Assembly (NCBI GenBank): GCA_947490975.1
Contig: CANLHV010000019.1
Location: 1-15,911 of the forward strand
Reading direction: 5' to 3'
DNA from: Acidimicrobiaceae bacterium
Lineage (GTDB): Bacteria; Actinomycetota; Acidimicrobiia; Acidimicrobiales; Ilumatobacteraceae
Length of the DNA stretch: 15,911 bases
How positions within the stretch are numbered: position 1 is the stretch's first letter; every line of letters starts with the position of its first letter. The position numbers were made by a program, and so were the translations under genes. The notes under the pieces were generated by a model. That model saw only the letters and a list, made by a program, of their open reading frames with translations, was not told the origin of the DNA and searched no databases. Positions 1 to 7,249 of this stretch are shown here, one piece after another.

Positions 1-1103
1 CATTGATTGGCAAAGTTATTTCTCGCCGCGGCCGTGGCGTCACCACAATGTTGCGTTGGAGCAAACTCTCGTCGGCCCAAGTCCTTCGAAAATATTTCAA
101 ATCAGAATTGCTCATCGGCCCAGCACTCGTCACGGGCCCAACAGTTTGGGGAGTATCACCACACACACCAGGCACAGGTCTTGGTGCACTCACCTATGCG
201 ATGCGTCACGTTTCAAAAGTGGGTAGACCAATTGGTGGCAGCGGCATGGTGCCGATTTCATTGCGGCGCAGCATCGAATCGAATTCGGGTGTTGTAATGA
301 CCAGCACAAAAGTCGCCCAAATTCTTTGTGAAGGATCTCGTGTACGCGGCGTCGTACTTAGCGACGGCACTGAAATTCTCGCCGACTGCGTCGTGTCTGC
401 GTGCAACCCACACGACACGTTCTTAAAGTGGTTGAAGAACCCACCCTCAAGCGCCAAACCGATGATTGAAAAGTGGCGGGCAGCCCCCCACTACGAGGGC
501 TACGAATCGAAAATTGATGCTCGCATTACAGCCAAGCCGCGATACACAAACCTTGATACAAAATTGTTCAACGATCTCGGTGTCGAACCACTCTCGCCGA
601 CAATGATTGTCACCCCAACTACTGACGAATTACATCGTGGTTTTGAAATGATTTCACGTGGCGAAATTCTTGACCTGCCAGCAATGCTCGTCAACTTGCC
701 GTCAATTCTTGACCCGTCAATGACTAACTCAACCGACCAAGTATTTAGTCTTGAGGCTCTGTTCACACCGTTTTCTTTTAAAGGTGGTTGGTCAAGCAAC
801 ACCGAGCCTTATCGCTGGCTTGAGAAATTTTCGCAGCTAGTTGAGCCGGGTTTCATGAATTCAATTGCCGACTGGCGATGCATGACACCAGCCCACTACG
901 AATCAGAATTTTTCTTACCCAAAGGTCACGCCACAAGTTTTAGCGGCGGCCCACTCGCGGCACTTCTCAATTCGCAACCAGAACTAACTCGCTATCGCAC
1001 ACCAATCAAGGGGCTTTATTTGACCGGCGCGGCGACATTTCCGGGCGCGGGTGTCTGGGGTGCGAGTGGCAAAAACGCAGCCTTGACTGTTTTGGCCGAG
1101 TAA
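1..1103 (+). CDS. NAD(P)/FAD-dependent oxidoreductase, PYROXD2/phytoene desaturase-like (5' end cut off)
   Basis: The reading frame is open from the left edge, so at least the N-terminal dinucleotide-binding GxGxxG region lies outside the window; 366 residues remain, ending at TAA 1101-1103. The C-terminus carries the conserved FAD-contacting segment of the family (GLYLTGAATFPGAGVWGASG, visible residues 337-356), which closes the isoprenoid/amine-oxidase-like flavin fold. A central segment with SACNPHDTFLKWL (visible residues 132-144) matches the 'S-N-A-D-P..T' region of PYROXD2-like proteins. Known family members are flavin oxidoreductases related to carotenoid desaturases, but most of this branch has no proven substrate, so I do not assign a carotenoid role. 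The first in-frame TTG at position 3 is probably not the true start, because the fold lacks its beginning. It converges on the downstream phosphoribosyltransferase gene with only 31 bases between them. Confident in the family, unsure of the reaction. Confidence 0.8.
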   Translation, partial: LIGKVISRRGRGVTTMLRWSKLSSAQVLRKYFKSELLIGPALVTGPTVWGVSPHTPGTGLGALTYAMRHVSKVGRPIGGSGMVPISLRRSIESNSGVVMTSTKVAQILCEGSRVRGVVLSDGTEILADCVVSACNPHDTFLKWLKNPPSSAKPMIEKWRAAPHYEGYESKIDARITAKPRYTNLDTKLFNDLGVEPLSPTMIVTPTTDELHRGFEMISRGEILDLPAMLVNLPSILDPSMTNSTDQVFSLEALFTPFSFKGGWSSNTEPYRWLEKFSQLVEPGFMNSIADWRCMTPAHYESEFFLPKGHATSFSGGPLAALLNSQPELTRYRTPIKGLYLTGAATFPGAGVWGASGKNAALTVLAE

Positions 1104-1116
1104 TTAAATCAGCGCG

Positions 1117-1145
1117 AAAAAAACTTTGCGACGATCAAGCGTCGC
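1117..1145 (-). terminator. Rho-independent terminator of the phosphoribosyltransferase gene
   Basis: Read on the minus strand, a perfect six-base stem (GCGACG / CGTCGC, plus-strand 1128-1133 and 1140-1145) with a six-base loop is followed by four bases and then seven T residues (A-run 1117-1123 on the plus strand). The TGA stop of the phosphoribosyltransferase (1135-1137) lies within the hairpin, so the last codons double as the terminator arm. On the plus strand there is no U-tract after the stem, so it should act in one direction only. Confidence 0.65.
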
Positions 1146-1632
1146 GAACGTCGAAGGCCCGCTTGGCCACGGGTTCTTTGTCGCTCCACGGAAAGTTGAT
1201 CCATTCGTCGGTCATCTTCCAGACATATTCGCACTTGACGATTGAATGTGGCTTTTCATAGAGCACCGCAATGCGCGACTCTTTCACTTGACCATGACAG
1301 AAATCGTTAACCAACTTCAGAGTGTGACCAGTATCAGCGACATCGTCAACAATCAAAATTCTTGAGTCTTTGAGGTCAACCAAATTTGGTACCGGTGGCA
1401 AAACAATTGGTATCGGCAGTCGCTCGTCAACACCTGTGTAGAACTCGACATTCAAGGTGTAAGTATTTTTCACTGAGAGCGCATAACCGAGTGCACCTGC
1501 GGCCATTAGACCTCCGCGCGCAATTGCCAAAATGATGTCAGGCTCATAGCCATCTTTGGCTACTTTCATCGCCAATTCGCGACTCGCGACACCAAAGGAC
1601 TCCCAAGTCATAATCTCGCGTGCTTGTGTCAA
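1135..1632 (-). CDS. Purine-type phosphoribosyltransferase (COG2236/Gpt-like)
   Basis: A 165-residue type I phosphoribosyltransferase. The PRPP-binding loop is clear: ILIVDDVADTGHTL at residues 92-105, with the paired aspartates followed by the T-G-H-T phosphate loop. An N-terminal segment PDIILAIARGGLMAAG (31-46) forms the first strand and pyrophosphate loop, and the C-terminal WINFPW (144-149) is typical of the xanthine/guanine/hypoxanthine transferase-like group. The likely role is purine base salvage using PRPP in the cytoplasm; the exact base cannot be told from sequence. The TTG start at 1632 is chosen over ATG at 1611 because AAGGAG sits eight bases upstream of the TTG. It appears to be a single-gene unit: promoter-like box upstream, intrinsic terminator at the stop, and an 80-base gap separating it from aroA. 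Confidence 0.85.
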   Translation of the reverse strand: MTQAREIMTWESFGVASRELAMKVAKDGYEPDIILAIARGGLMAAGALGYALSVKNTYTLNVEFYTGVDERLPIPIVLPPVPNLVDLKDSRILIVDDVADTGHTLKLVNDFCHGQVKESRIAVLYEKPHSIVKCEYVWKMTDEWINFPWSDKEPVAKRAFDVRDA

Positions 1633-1640
1633 AACCGAAA

Positions 1641-1647
1641 CTCCTTT
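1641..1647 (-). promoter_or_regulatory. Strong Shine-Dalgarno site that decides the TTG start
   Basis: The minus-strand sequence AAAGGAG lies eight bases before the TTG at 1632. It is one of the best ribosome binding sites in the window. It supports initiation at TTG rather than at the ATG seven codons downstream. Confidence 0.7.
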
Positions 1648-1661
1648 TTCTGTAAAAGCCG

Positions 1662-1667
1662 ATTATA
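1662..1667 (-). promoter_or_regulatory. Candidate -10 promoter box for the phosphoribosyltransferase gene
   Basis: The minus strand reads TATAAT exactly, in the short gap between aroA and the phosphoribosyltransferase. It would give a transcription start near 1655 and a leader of roughly 20-25 bases containing the ribosome binding site. I find no good -35 hexamer at 16-18 bases upstream, so this rests on the -10 match and its position alone. Confidence 0.5.
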
Positions 1668-1712
1668 GAACACAGTCAGCGTTGGCGACGATTATTCGCA
1701 GCAGATATTCGT

Positions 1713-2966
1713 TTACGATTTATAAAACGACGGCAAAACATCAAAGTATCTTGGCCAACTTTTACTTACGACTTCGGGGTCATTGACGATCACACCATCA
1801 ACTTCACGCTGAATCAGCGCAAATGCCATCGCTAAACGGTGGTCATGATGAGTCTCAAGGTTTGCGCCGTGCAGAACACCTGGCTGAATAACCATGCCAT
1901 CTTGAGTTTCGCTGACGTTTGCCCCCAATTTGTGCAGCTCGCCGATCAAATCTCCGATTCGATCACTCTCTTTGTCGCGAATGAAACCAACCCCGCTGAT
2001 TTGAGTTGGTGTTTCGGCAAACATCGCTACCACAGCCAAAGTGGGCACACAATCGCTGATTTGCGACATATTCACATTGACACCACGCAAAGGTCTTTCT
2101 TTGTCGCGATTAAGACTCAGTCCTTCGTGGCTTTCAGACACATCGCAACCCATGCGCGCCAGCAAATCAATAAATTCAACGTCGCCTTGCAAACTGTTGC
2201 GTGACAAACCGGCGATTGTCACTGAGCCGCCACTTATTGCCACCGCACCAAGTGGATAACTTGCCGATGAAGCATCTGGCTCAACGGTGAAACTAGTGCC
2301 TTGATATTCGCCCGGACTAACCCAGATTTGATTGTCAGAAAAATCGGTATTTGCTCCAAATGCCCGCATCACAGAGACTGTCATTTCGATGTAGCCGCGA
2401 GACACGACGTCTTGGCTGAGCACAATCTCGAGCCCCGATGGCAATCGCGGTGCAATCATCATCAAGGCGCTGGTGAATTGACTCGACATGTTCGCCCTCA
2501 CGGCGACCTTCGCTTGCCATTGAGCACCCCTAGATATCTGCACGGGCAAGAATCCTTCATGACTAATCGATGACACATGAGCGCCAAGATCGCGAAGTGC
2601 CGAGTGCAAGTCGTGCATCGGTCTTGTTCGTAACGGTTCGTCACCATCAATTGTTGTGACACCGGCGCGCAAACTGCAAAGGGCAGTCAAAAACCGCGAT
2701 GTTGTGCCCGCTAATTTCGCATTCAGCTGCATCTCGCGAATGTTCTCGAGATCGAGATTTCCTGAGATTCGAACTTTGTCGCTATCGCGTTCAACACCAA
2801 CGCCCAAAATTCGCAACGCATCGATCATTGCTTCGGTGTCGTCTCCGGGTGCGCAATTTTCGATTACCGATTCAGAATTGGCAAGCGCCGCACAGATAAG
2901 TGCGCGATTCGCAATCGACTTTGACCCTGGTACTGAAACTAAGTTATGAATTCGTCGTGCTGTCAT
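1713..2966 (-). CDS. aroA: 3-phosphoshikimate 1-carboxyvinyltransferase (EPSP synthase)
   Basis: A 417-residue cytoplasmic enzyme, close to the usual length, for the sixth shikimate-pathway step: it joins phosphoenolpyruvate to shikimate 3-phosphate. Conserved landmarks in order are PGSKSIANRAL (13-23, substrate lysine), the PEP loop AGTTSRFLTA (86-95), GDEPLRTRPM (108-117), the SSQ of the shikimate-phosphate site (161-163), catalytic aspartate D305 in SDCVPTLA, RDKESDRI (330-337) with E333, and HDHRLAMAF (374-382). The ATG at 2966 overlaps the TGA of tyrA as ATGA, and there is no strong ribosome binding site, so translational coupling to tyrA is likely. It is the last gene of the scpA-scpB-rluB-tyrA-aroA run; no convincing terminator follows. 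The PEP loop differs from the E. coli form (see findings). Confidence 0.95.
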   Translation of the reverse strand: MTARRIHNLVSVPGSKSIANRALICAALANSESVIENCAPGDDTEAMIDALRILGVGVERDSDKVRISGNLDLENIREMQLNAKLAGTTSRFLTALCSLRAGVTTIDGDEPLRTRPMHDLHSALRDLGAHVSSISHEGFLPVQISRGAQWQAKVAVRANMSSQFTSALMMIAPRLPSGLEIVLSQDVVSRGYIEMTVSVMRAFGANTDFSDNQIWVSPGEYQGTSFTVEPDASSASYPLGAVAISGGSVTIAGLSRNSLQGDVEFIDLLARMGCDVSESHEGLSLNRDKERPLRGVNVNMSQISDCVPTLAVVAMFAETPTQISGVGFIRDKESDRIGDLIGELHKLGANVSETQDGMVIQPGVLHGANLETHHDHRLAMAFALIQREVDGVIVNDPEVVSKSWPRYFDVLPSFYKS

Positions 2967-4030
2967 GCCACGGTCTGAATACTTGGACGAAACTTGCGCG
3001 CCATCAACCCCCCGCGAAACATCTCAGCACTTGATTTATCGATTATCAGCACGAGAATTCCGCGGTCGCCTTCGACCGAATGAGACACTTCAAAGTTCGC
3101 AATATTCACGCCCAGATCGGCAGCCAAGGTGAATATTTCAGCCGCTGCGCCAGAACGGTCAGGTATCGGCACTCGCACTTCACAGACGTCCATAAGTTCA
3201 TGAACCCGACCCGGCAAATTCGCTCGCGCGTTGCGCGCAGTTGACAAGCGTGTCAACAGAGCTTGGTTATCTTGCGATTCGACTATTCCGCGCATTTCGG
3301 TTAGACCAGAAATCATTCCGTCTAATGCGTCCAAAATCGCAGATCGATTTTCGCGACAGATATCAATCCAAATCTGTGGCAAACCAGATGCAACTCGGGT
3401 CATGTCGCGAAAACCACCGGCAGCCAAACGCAACACGGCTACATGCTCTTCTGCAGTTATGTGCGCTAATCCCATTAGAGTCGCCGCAGTTAAGTGCGGC
3501 AAGTGACTAACCACGGCGACTAACCGATCATGGCGTTGTGCGTCAAGCACAACAATTTCTGCGCCGAGTGTGCGAATGATTTTTGCCAAACTTTCGAAAC
3601 TCTCGTCAGAAGATTCAACCGAAGGTGTCAGCACCCAAACGGCGCCTTCAAACAAAGCGTCGTCAGCGCCATCAAGACCAGCCAATTCACTACCAGCCAT
3701 CGGGTGTCCGCCAATAAATCGTGCGTTCGAAACTGCATTGACAACAGAAGACTTGACGCCGCCTACATCTGTGACAATGCCAGTTGTCTTCGACAGTGCC
3801 AAAACCACTTGCTCAGGTATCGAACTTACAGGCGTAGCCACAAAGCTAACTTCAGCTTGTGGATCAATACCGACAGCACTAATCACGCCTCGCGCCAACG
3901 CTGACTGTTCAACGTCACTGCTGGTGTCGCTACCTGAGACGCTAAACCCGTGTTTGGCCAACGCCAAAGCCAGTGAGCCACCAATTAAACCAAGACCAAG
4001 AACGTTCGCTCGTCGTGTGGCCACCGTCAA
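2963..4030 (-). CDS. tyrA: Prephenate dehydrogenase with C-terminal ACT domain
   Basis: A 355-residue enzyme of tyrosine synthesis that oxidatively decarboxylates prephenate to 4-hydroxyphenylpyruvate with a nicotinamide cofactor. The N-terminal Rossmann motif is GLGLIG (12-17); GGHPMAGSE (107-115) and SHLPHL (175-180) supply the active-site histidines typical of the family, and GGFRDMTR (205-212) lies in the helical dimerisation domain. Residues about 282-352 form an ACT-like domain (VRVPIPDRSGAAAEIFTLA), the usual site of tyrosine feedback or dimer regulation; that regulation is inferred here. The start is TTG at 4030, preceded by an AGGTAG element six bases or so upstream; GTG at 4024 is an alternative. 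It begins 14 bases after the rluB-like gene and its stop overlaps the aroA start. Confidence 0.93.
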   Translation of the reverse strand: MTVATRRANVLGLGLIGGSLALALAKHGFSVSGSDTSSDVEQSALARGVISAVGIDPQAEVSFVATPVSSIPEQVVLALSKTTGIVTDVGGVKSSVVNAVSNARFIGGHPMAGSELAGLDGADDALFEGAVWVLTPSVESSDESFESLAKIIRTLGAEIVVLDAQRHDRLVAVVSHLPHLTAATLMGLAHITAEEHVAVLRLAAGGFRDMTRVASGLPQIWIDICRENRSAILDALDGMISGLTEMRGIVESQDNQALLTRLSTARNARANLPGRVHELMDVCEVRVPIPDRSGAAAEIFTLAADLGVNIANFEVSHSVEGDRGILVLIIDKSSAEMFRGGLMARKFRPSIQTVA

Positions 4031-4044
4031 ATTCTACCTGTGGG

Positions 4045-4806
4045 TCAATTTTTAGTGGCCTGATTTAACTCAACAACTTCGCTCGTCGTCAGATGTCGCC
4101 ATTTACCTGGGGCCAAAGTGCGATCAATTAGCGGACCAATACGTACGCGAACCAAGCGTTCAACTGGGTGACCTACCGCGTCGCACATTCGACGCACCTG
4201 ACGATTGCGTCCTTCGTGAATCACAATTCTGAGAACACCAGTTTGCAACTGCCCGACGTCGGCAGGCGACGTAACGCCATCATCTAATTCGACACCATCT
4301 CGCAACTTTTTTAAAGCAGATTCGCTGACGCCATTTTGGCCGCACTGCACGTGTGCCAAATATTCTTTTTCGATTCCGAAACTCGGGTGAGTCAACCGAT
4401 GCCCTAGTTCGCCGTCATTGGTCAAGATCAACAGACCCTCGGTGTCAGCATCTAAGCGCCCAACCGGAAACACTCGAGGTTCAAATGGCACAAGTTCGAT
4501 AACAGTTTGTCTGCCGTGAGTGTCCTTTGCAGTGGTTATCACATCGACAGGTTTGTTAAGCAAATAGTAAACGAGCCCAGGTGCAACACCAATCGCGATG
4601 CCATCAACTTCTACTTTGTCAGTTTGCGTTTTTACTCGTCGACCCAAAATTGCAATCTCGCCGTTCACCCTGACACGCCCGTCTTCGATAAGAATTTCGC
4701 ACTCACGCCGTGAACCCCAGCCGACACGTGCTAAAACTTTTTGTAAACGCTCGCCTTCATCATTTTCGATTTCACCTGATGCGCCAAATGCAGTTTCACC
4801 AGACAT
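4045..4806 (-). CDS. rluB: rRNA pseudouridine synthase, RsuA/RluB/RluE/RluF family
   Basis: A 253-residue protein that converts a uridine of ribosomal RNA to pseudouridine. An S4 RNA-binding domain occupies about residues 20-66 (ERLQKVLARVGWGSRRECE...GRVRVNGE). The catalytic domain follows, with the signature GRLDADTEGLL (116-126), in which D119 is the nucleophile, and the later motif EGRNRQVRRM (198-207). Its place next to scpB matches the conserved actinobacterial and Firmicute neighbourhood, which favours the RluB-type 23S enzyme; the exact target uridine cannot be read from sequence. ATG 4806 is the only plausible start before the S4 domain, yet the 18-base gap after scpB has no recognisable ribosome binding site. 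The first 18 residues are acidic and glycine-rich and probably disordered. Confidence 0.9.
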   Translation of the reverse strand: MSGETAFGASGEIENDEGERLQKVLARVGWGSRRECEILIEDGRVRVNGEIAILGRRVKTQTDKVEVDGIAIGVAPGLVYYLLNKPVDVITTAKDTHGRQTVIELVPFEPRVFPVGRLDADTEGLLILTNDGELGHRLTHPSFGIEKEYLAHVQCGQNGVSESALKKLRDGVELDDGVTSPADVGQLQTGVLRIVIHEGRNRQVRRMCDAVGHPVERLVRVRIGPLIDRTLAPGKWRHLTTSEVVELNQATKN

Positions 4807-4824
4807 CGATAGTCGATTGTTGTT

Positions 4825-5433
4825 TTATTGCTCGGGCGTTGTTGGGTCTTCGGGCACTACTCGCAAACTACGTTCGAGGGTTTCAACAACACTCGCGTCC
4901 GGAACAAAATCTGCGATGCTCGGCAAATCGTCGAGCGAGGCAATGCCGAGTCTTTCTAAAAACAGCGGCGTGGTGCCGAACAGAACCGCCTGCCCAGGAC
5001 CATCATCGCGTTGAACTTCGGTGATGTAACCGCGTGCTTGAAGAGTGCGCATGACGGCCTCTGGATCAACACCTCGAATAGCCGCGATTTGCGAGCGCGA
5101 CAGTGGCTGTTTATAAGCAATGACGGCCAATGTTTCGAGCGCCGCTGACGACACTCGCGCTTGTTGGCCGTCTAAGACAAAACGTTCGACATATGGTGCT
5201 AGATCTGGGTGCGACTGAAAACGAAAGCCACCCGCAACTTTTACGAGTTGAAAACCGTGTCCTGCGCTTTCATAAGTTGTCGACAAACGTTCGCACAGAG
5301 ACTCGACAGTTGCCTGTGAAATCTCGAGAAGCTGCGCTAAGAGCGCAGGCGCAACAGGCTCCATTGCGACCATCAGAATCGCTTCAAGCGCACGCACTGT
5401 TTCTGGGTCTAAATTTGATTCGTCTTTGCTCAT
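4825..5433 (-). CDS. scpB: Segregation and condensation protein B
   Basis: A 202-residue winged-helix protein, a subunit of the SMC-ScpA-ScpB condensin complex that compacts and separates chromosomes. The N-terminal winged helix starts near residue 12 (VRALEAILMVAMEPV) and the second carries the family signature SSAALETLAVIAYKQPLSR (95-113) and IRGVDPEAVMRTLQARGYI (119-137), then the FGTTPLFLERLG segment (152-163). The C-terminal tail of about 30 residues is acidic and variable. ATG 5433 follows the scpA stop by three bases, and its ribosome binding site (GAGGG, seven bases upstream) is formed by the last codons of scpA, giving tight coupling and presumably balanced synthesis of the two partners. 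Confidence 0.95.
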   Translation of the reverse strand: MSKDESNLDPETVRALEAILMVAMEPVAPALLAQLLEISQATVESLCERLSTTYESAGHGFQLVKVAGGFRFQSHPDLAPYVERFVLDGQQARVSSAALETLAVIAYKQPLSRSQIAAIRGVDPEAVMRTLQARGYITEVQRDDGPGQAVLFGTTPLFLERLGIASLDDLPSIADFVPDASVVETLERSLRVVPEDPTTPEQ

Positions 5434-5436
5434 CTG

Positions 5437-6204
5437 TTATCCCTCGTAGTTATCTATCGTGATTGACTCATCGTCAATGCCCAACCACACAACTTCGATG
5501 TCGCCAAATCGACGCACCTGTTCAAGTTCGACACGACCCTGTTTATAAAGTTCAAGGATCGCCAAAAATCGAACAACAACTTCGATCTTGTCAGTGATGC
5601 CTTCAACAATGCTGCGAAATGTTGTGCGGCCTGCTTGACGCATATGTTCTGCAACCGAAACAATCGCCTCGGCGACGCTTGCACGAATCGGTGCGACGTG
5701 TTCAAGACCGATCACTTTTGGCGCTTTTGGCGCGGTCGCTCGCATAAACGCTCGCTGCACCCGTAACGGACTGACACCTTCAAGCAGATCTGGCATCAGC
5801 GAAGCAAAGCGCTCTTCTGGCCCTGCCATTCGCGGAAAACTCAGGTCTGCACGGCTTACCAAGTCACTGAAGACAGTTGCGACATCTTTAAAAGTCTTGC
5901 AATCAAGCAGTCGCGCCAGCAACAAATCGCGCTCTTCCCACAAAGCCAACTCGTCATCAAGGTCGCCATCATCTTTGCCGGGCAGCAGGCGCCTAGTTTT
6001 AAGTTCGATCAGCGTTGCAGCAATCAACAAAAATTCGGTCGCCAAGTCGAGATCCATGGTTTGCATCTTGGCGACTTCGTCAAGATATGCCGTCACAATA
6101 TTCGACAACGAAACTTCATGAATATCAACTTCTTCTTTCAAAATCAGATGCAGCAGCAATTCAAACGGCCCATCAAATGTCGGCGTCGAAACTGCGTATT
6201 TCAT
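5437..6204 (-). CDS. scpA: Segregation and condensation protein A (kleisin)
   Basis: A 255-residue kleisin that bridges the SMC heads and binds ScpB. The N-terminal SMC-neck-binding domain is recognisable from the family pattern F-D-G-P-F-E-L-L-L-H-L (residues 10-20) and DIHEVSLSNIVTAYL; the C-terminal winged helix ends with FLAILELYKQGRVELEQ. The frame is open back to 6303, but that would run 45 bases into the divergent trpS gene. I choose ATG 6204, where homology to the family begins; GTG 6207 directly before it is equally possible. A GGGGAGG element lies 14 bases before the ATG (11 before the GTG), slightly far. It is first in the run scpA-scpB-rluB-tyrA-aroA. Confidence 0.93.
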   Translation of the reverse strand: MKYAVSTPTFDGPFELLLHLILKEEVDIHEVSLSNIVTAYLDEVAKMQTMDLDLATEFLLIAATLIELKTRRLLPGKDDGDLDDELALWEERDLLLARLLDCKTFKDVATVFSDLVSRADLSFPRMAGPEERFASLMPDLLEGVSPLRVQRAFMRATAPKAPKVIGLEHVAPIRASVAEAIVSVAEHMRQAGRTTFRSIVEGITDKIEVVVRFLAILELYKQGRVELEQVRRFGDIEVVWLGIDDESITIDNYEG

Positions 6205-6258
6205 CACCTGCGAGATTACCTCCCCACGCCTTTCAATGTCGGCAACTAAGGTTGAAAT
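6205..6258. promoter_or_regulatory. Divergent scpA/trpS control region
   Basis: These 54 bases separate two genes that point away from each other, so any promoters must lie here or inside the first codons of the opposite gene. I can see the ribosome binding sites for both: GGGGAGG on the minus strand for scpA, and TAAGGT at 6247-6252, seven bases before the trpS ATG. No convincing -10/-35 pair is visible. The best minus-strand -10 match, GATAAT at 6311-6316, lies within trpS and has no matching -35. Confidence 0.45.
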
Positions 6259-7248
6259 ATGACCCGGGTTCTTTCTTGCATTCAGCCCACGGGCGAAGTG
6301 CATCTTGGCAATTATCTCGGTGCTCTACGAAACTGGGTAGCAGGGCAAGACAAGGCCGATGTTTTTCATGGAATAGTCGACCTGCACGCGCTAACCGTGA
6401 CAGAAAAGCCAGGCTTAATAGGCACCAATACGCTGCAACTTGCTGCGATGCTCTTTGCTGTCGGACTCGACCCAGATGTTGCGACCGTTTTCGTGCAAAG
6501 CCATATCGCCGAGCACAGCCAACTCGGGTGGATCATGGAGTGCACTGTTTCGTTTGGCGAACTCAGCCGAATGACGCAATTCAAAGATAAATCAGCCAAA
6601 CGTGAAGCCGAGTTCGTGTCGGCAGGTCTGTTCACATACCCGGCTTTACAGGCTGCTGATATTTTGCTTTACGACGCAAACGAAGTGCCGGTCGGCGACG
6701 ACCAACGTCAGCACATTGAAATCACTCGCGACATCGCGATTCGGTTCAATCATCGATTCGGTGAAACGTTCGTTATACCAAAAGCCGTGACACCAGCAAG
6801 TGGGGCTCGTGTCATGGACCTTCAAAATCCAACGTCCAAGATGTCAAAATCAGGCGATGACGACTCTGGTGTCATCTATCTTCTAGACGAGCCGGCGAAA
6901 ATCGAAAAGAAGTTTAAGCGTGCAGTTACCGACAGTGAGTCTGAGGTGATCTTTGATCGCGAGAAAAAGCCTGGCGTCGCAAATCTGCTCGAAATATTGG
7001 CGGCGGCAACGAACTCAACACCTCAGAAAACTGCCGAAAGTTACACACGATATGGTGATTTAAAATCAGCCAGTGCCGATGCTGTGATCGCGATGCTCGC
7101 TCCAATTCAAAAACGATATAACGAACTACTGGGTGACAAAGCCGAACTGATGCGACTTATTCATAAAGGCAACGATCGCGCTCAAGCCGTAGCGAGCGCA
7201 ACATTAGCCCGCGCACAAAAGTCGATTGGTTTTCTAAGCAGCAAATAG
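6259..7248 (+). CDS. trpS: Tryptophan--tRNA ligase
   Basis: A 329-residue class I aminoacyl-tRNA synthetase of the normal bacterial length, charging tRNA-Trp with tryptophan. The ATP-binding HIGH equivalent is HLGN (15-18, in QPTGEVHLGNYLGA). The second signature KMSKS is intact at 194-198. Between them, PVGDDQRQHIEITRD (144-158) is the diagnostic TrpRS segment, and SHIAEHSQLGW (81-91) is typical of the Rossmann-fold region. ATG 6259 has TAAGGT seven bases upstream. It is the only complete plus-strand gene in the window. Its stop (7246-7248) is one base from the stop of the convergent HD-domain gene, so there is no room for a separate terminator. Confidence 0.96.
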   Translation: MTRVLSCIQPTGEVHLGNYLGALRNWVAGQDKADVFHGIVDLHALTVTEKPGLIGTNTLQLAAMLFAVGLDPDVATVFVQSHIAEHSQLGWIMECTVSFGELSRMTQFKDKSAKREAEFVSAGLFTYPALQAADILLYDANEVPVGDDQRQHIEITRDIAIRFNHRFGETFVIPKAVTPASGARVMDLQNPTSKMSKSGDDDSGVIYLLDEPAKIEKKFKRAVTDSESEVIFDREKKPGVANLLEILAAATNSTPQKTAESYTRYGDLKSASADAVIAMLAPIQKRYNELLGDKAELMRLIHKGNDRAQAVASATLARAQKSIGFLSSK

Positions 7249-7249
7249 C

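Noticed and set aside
1690..1712. Terminator for aroA
   Set aside because: Only a four-base partial inverted repeat is present after the stop and there is no T-run, so it was not annotated.
3570..4055. 161-residue open frame on the plus strand
   Set aside because: It lies entirely antisense to tyrA, shows no recognisable domain and has the composition of a mirrored coding strand.
5569..5585. TCGAA-N7-TTCGA inverted repeat resembling an SOS operator
   Set aside because: It is inside the scpA coding region, does not match the actinobacterial GAAC-N4-GTTC core, and TTCGA is very frequent in this sequence.
6205..6303. N-terminal extension of scpA back to 6303
   Set aside because: It would overlap the divergent trpS coding region by 45 bases, and the added residues do not resemble ScpA; family similarity starts at 6204.
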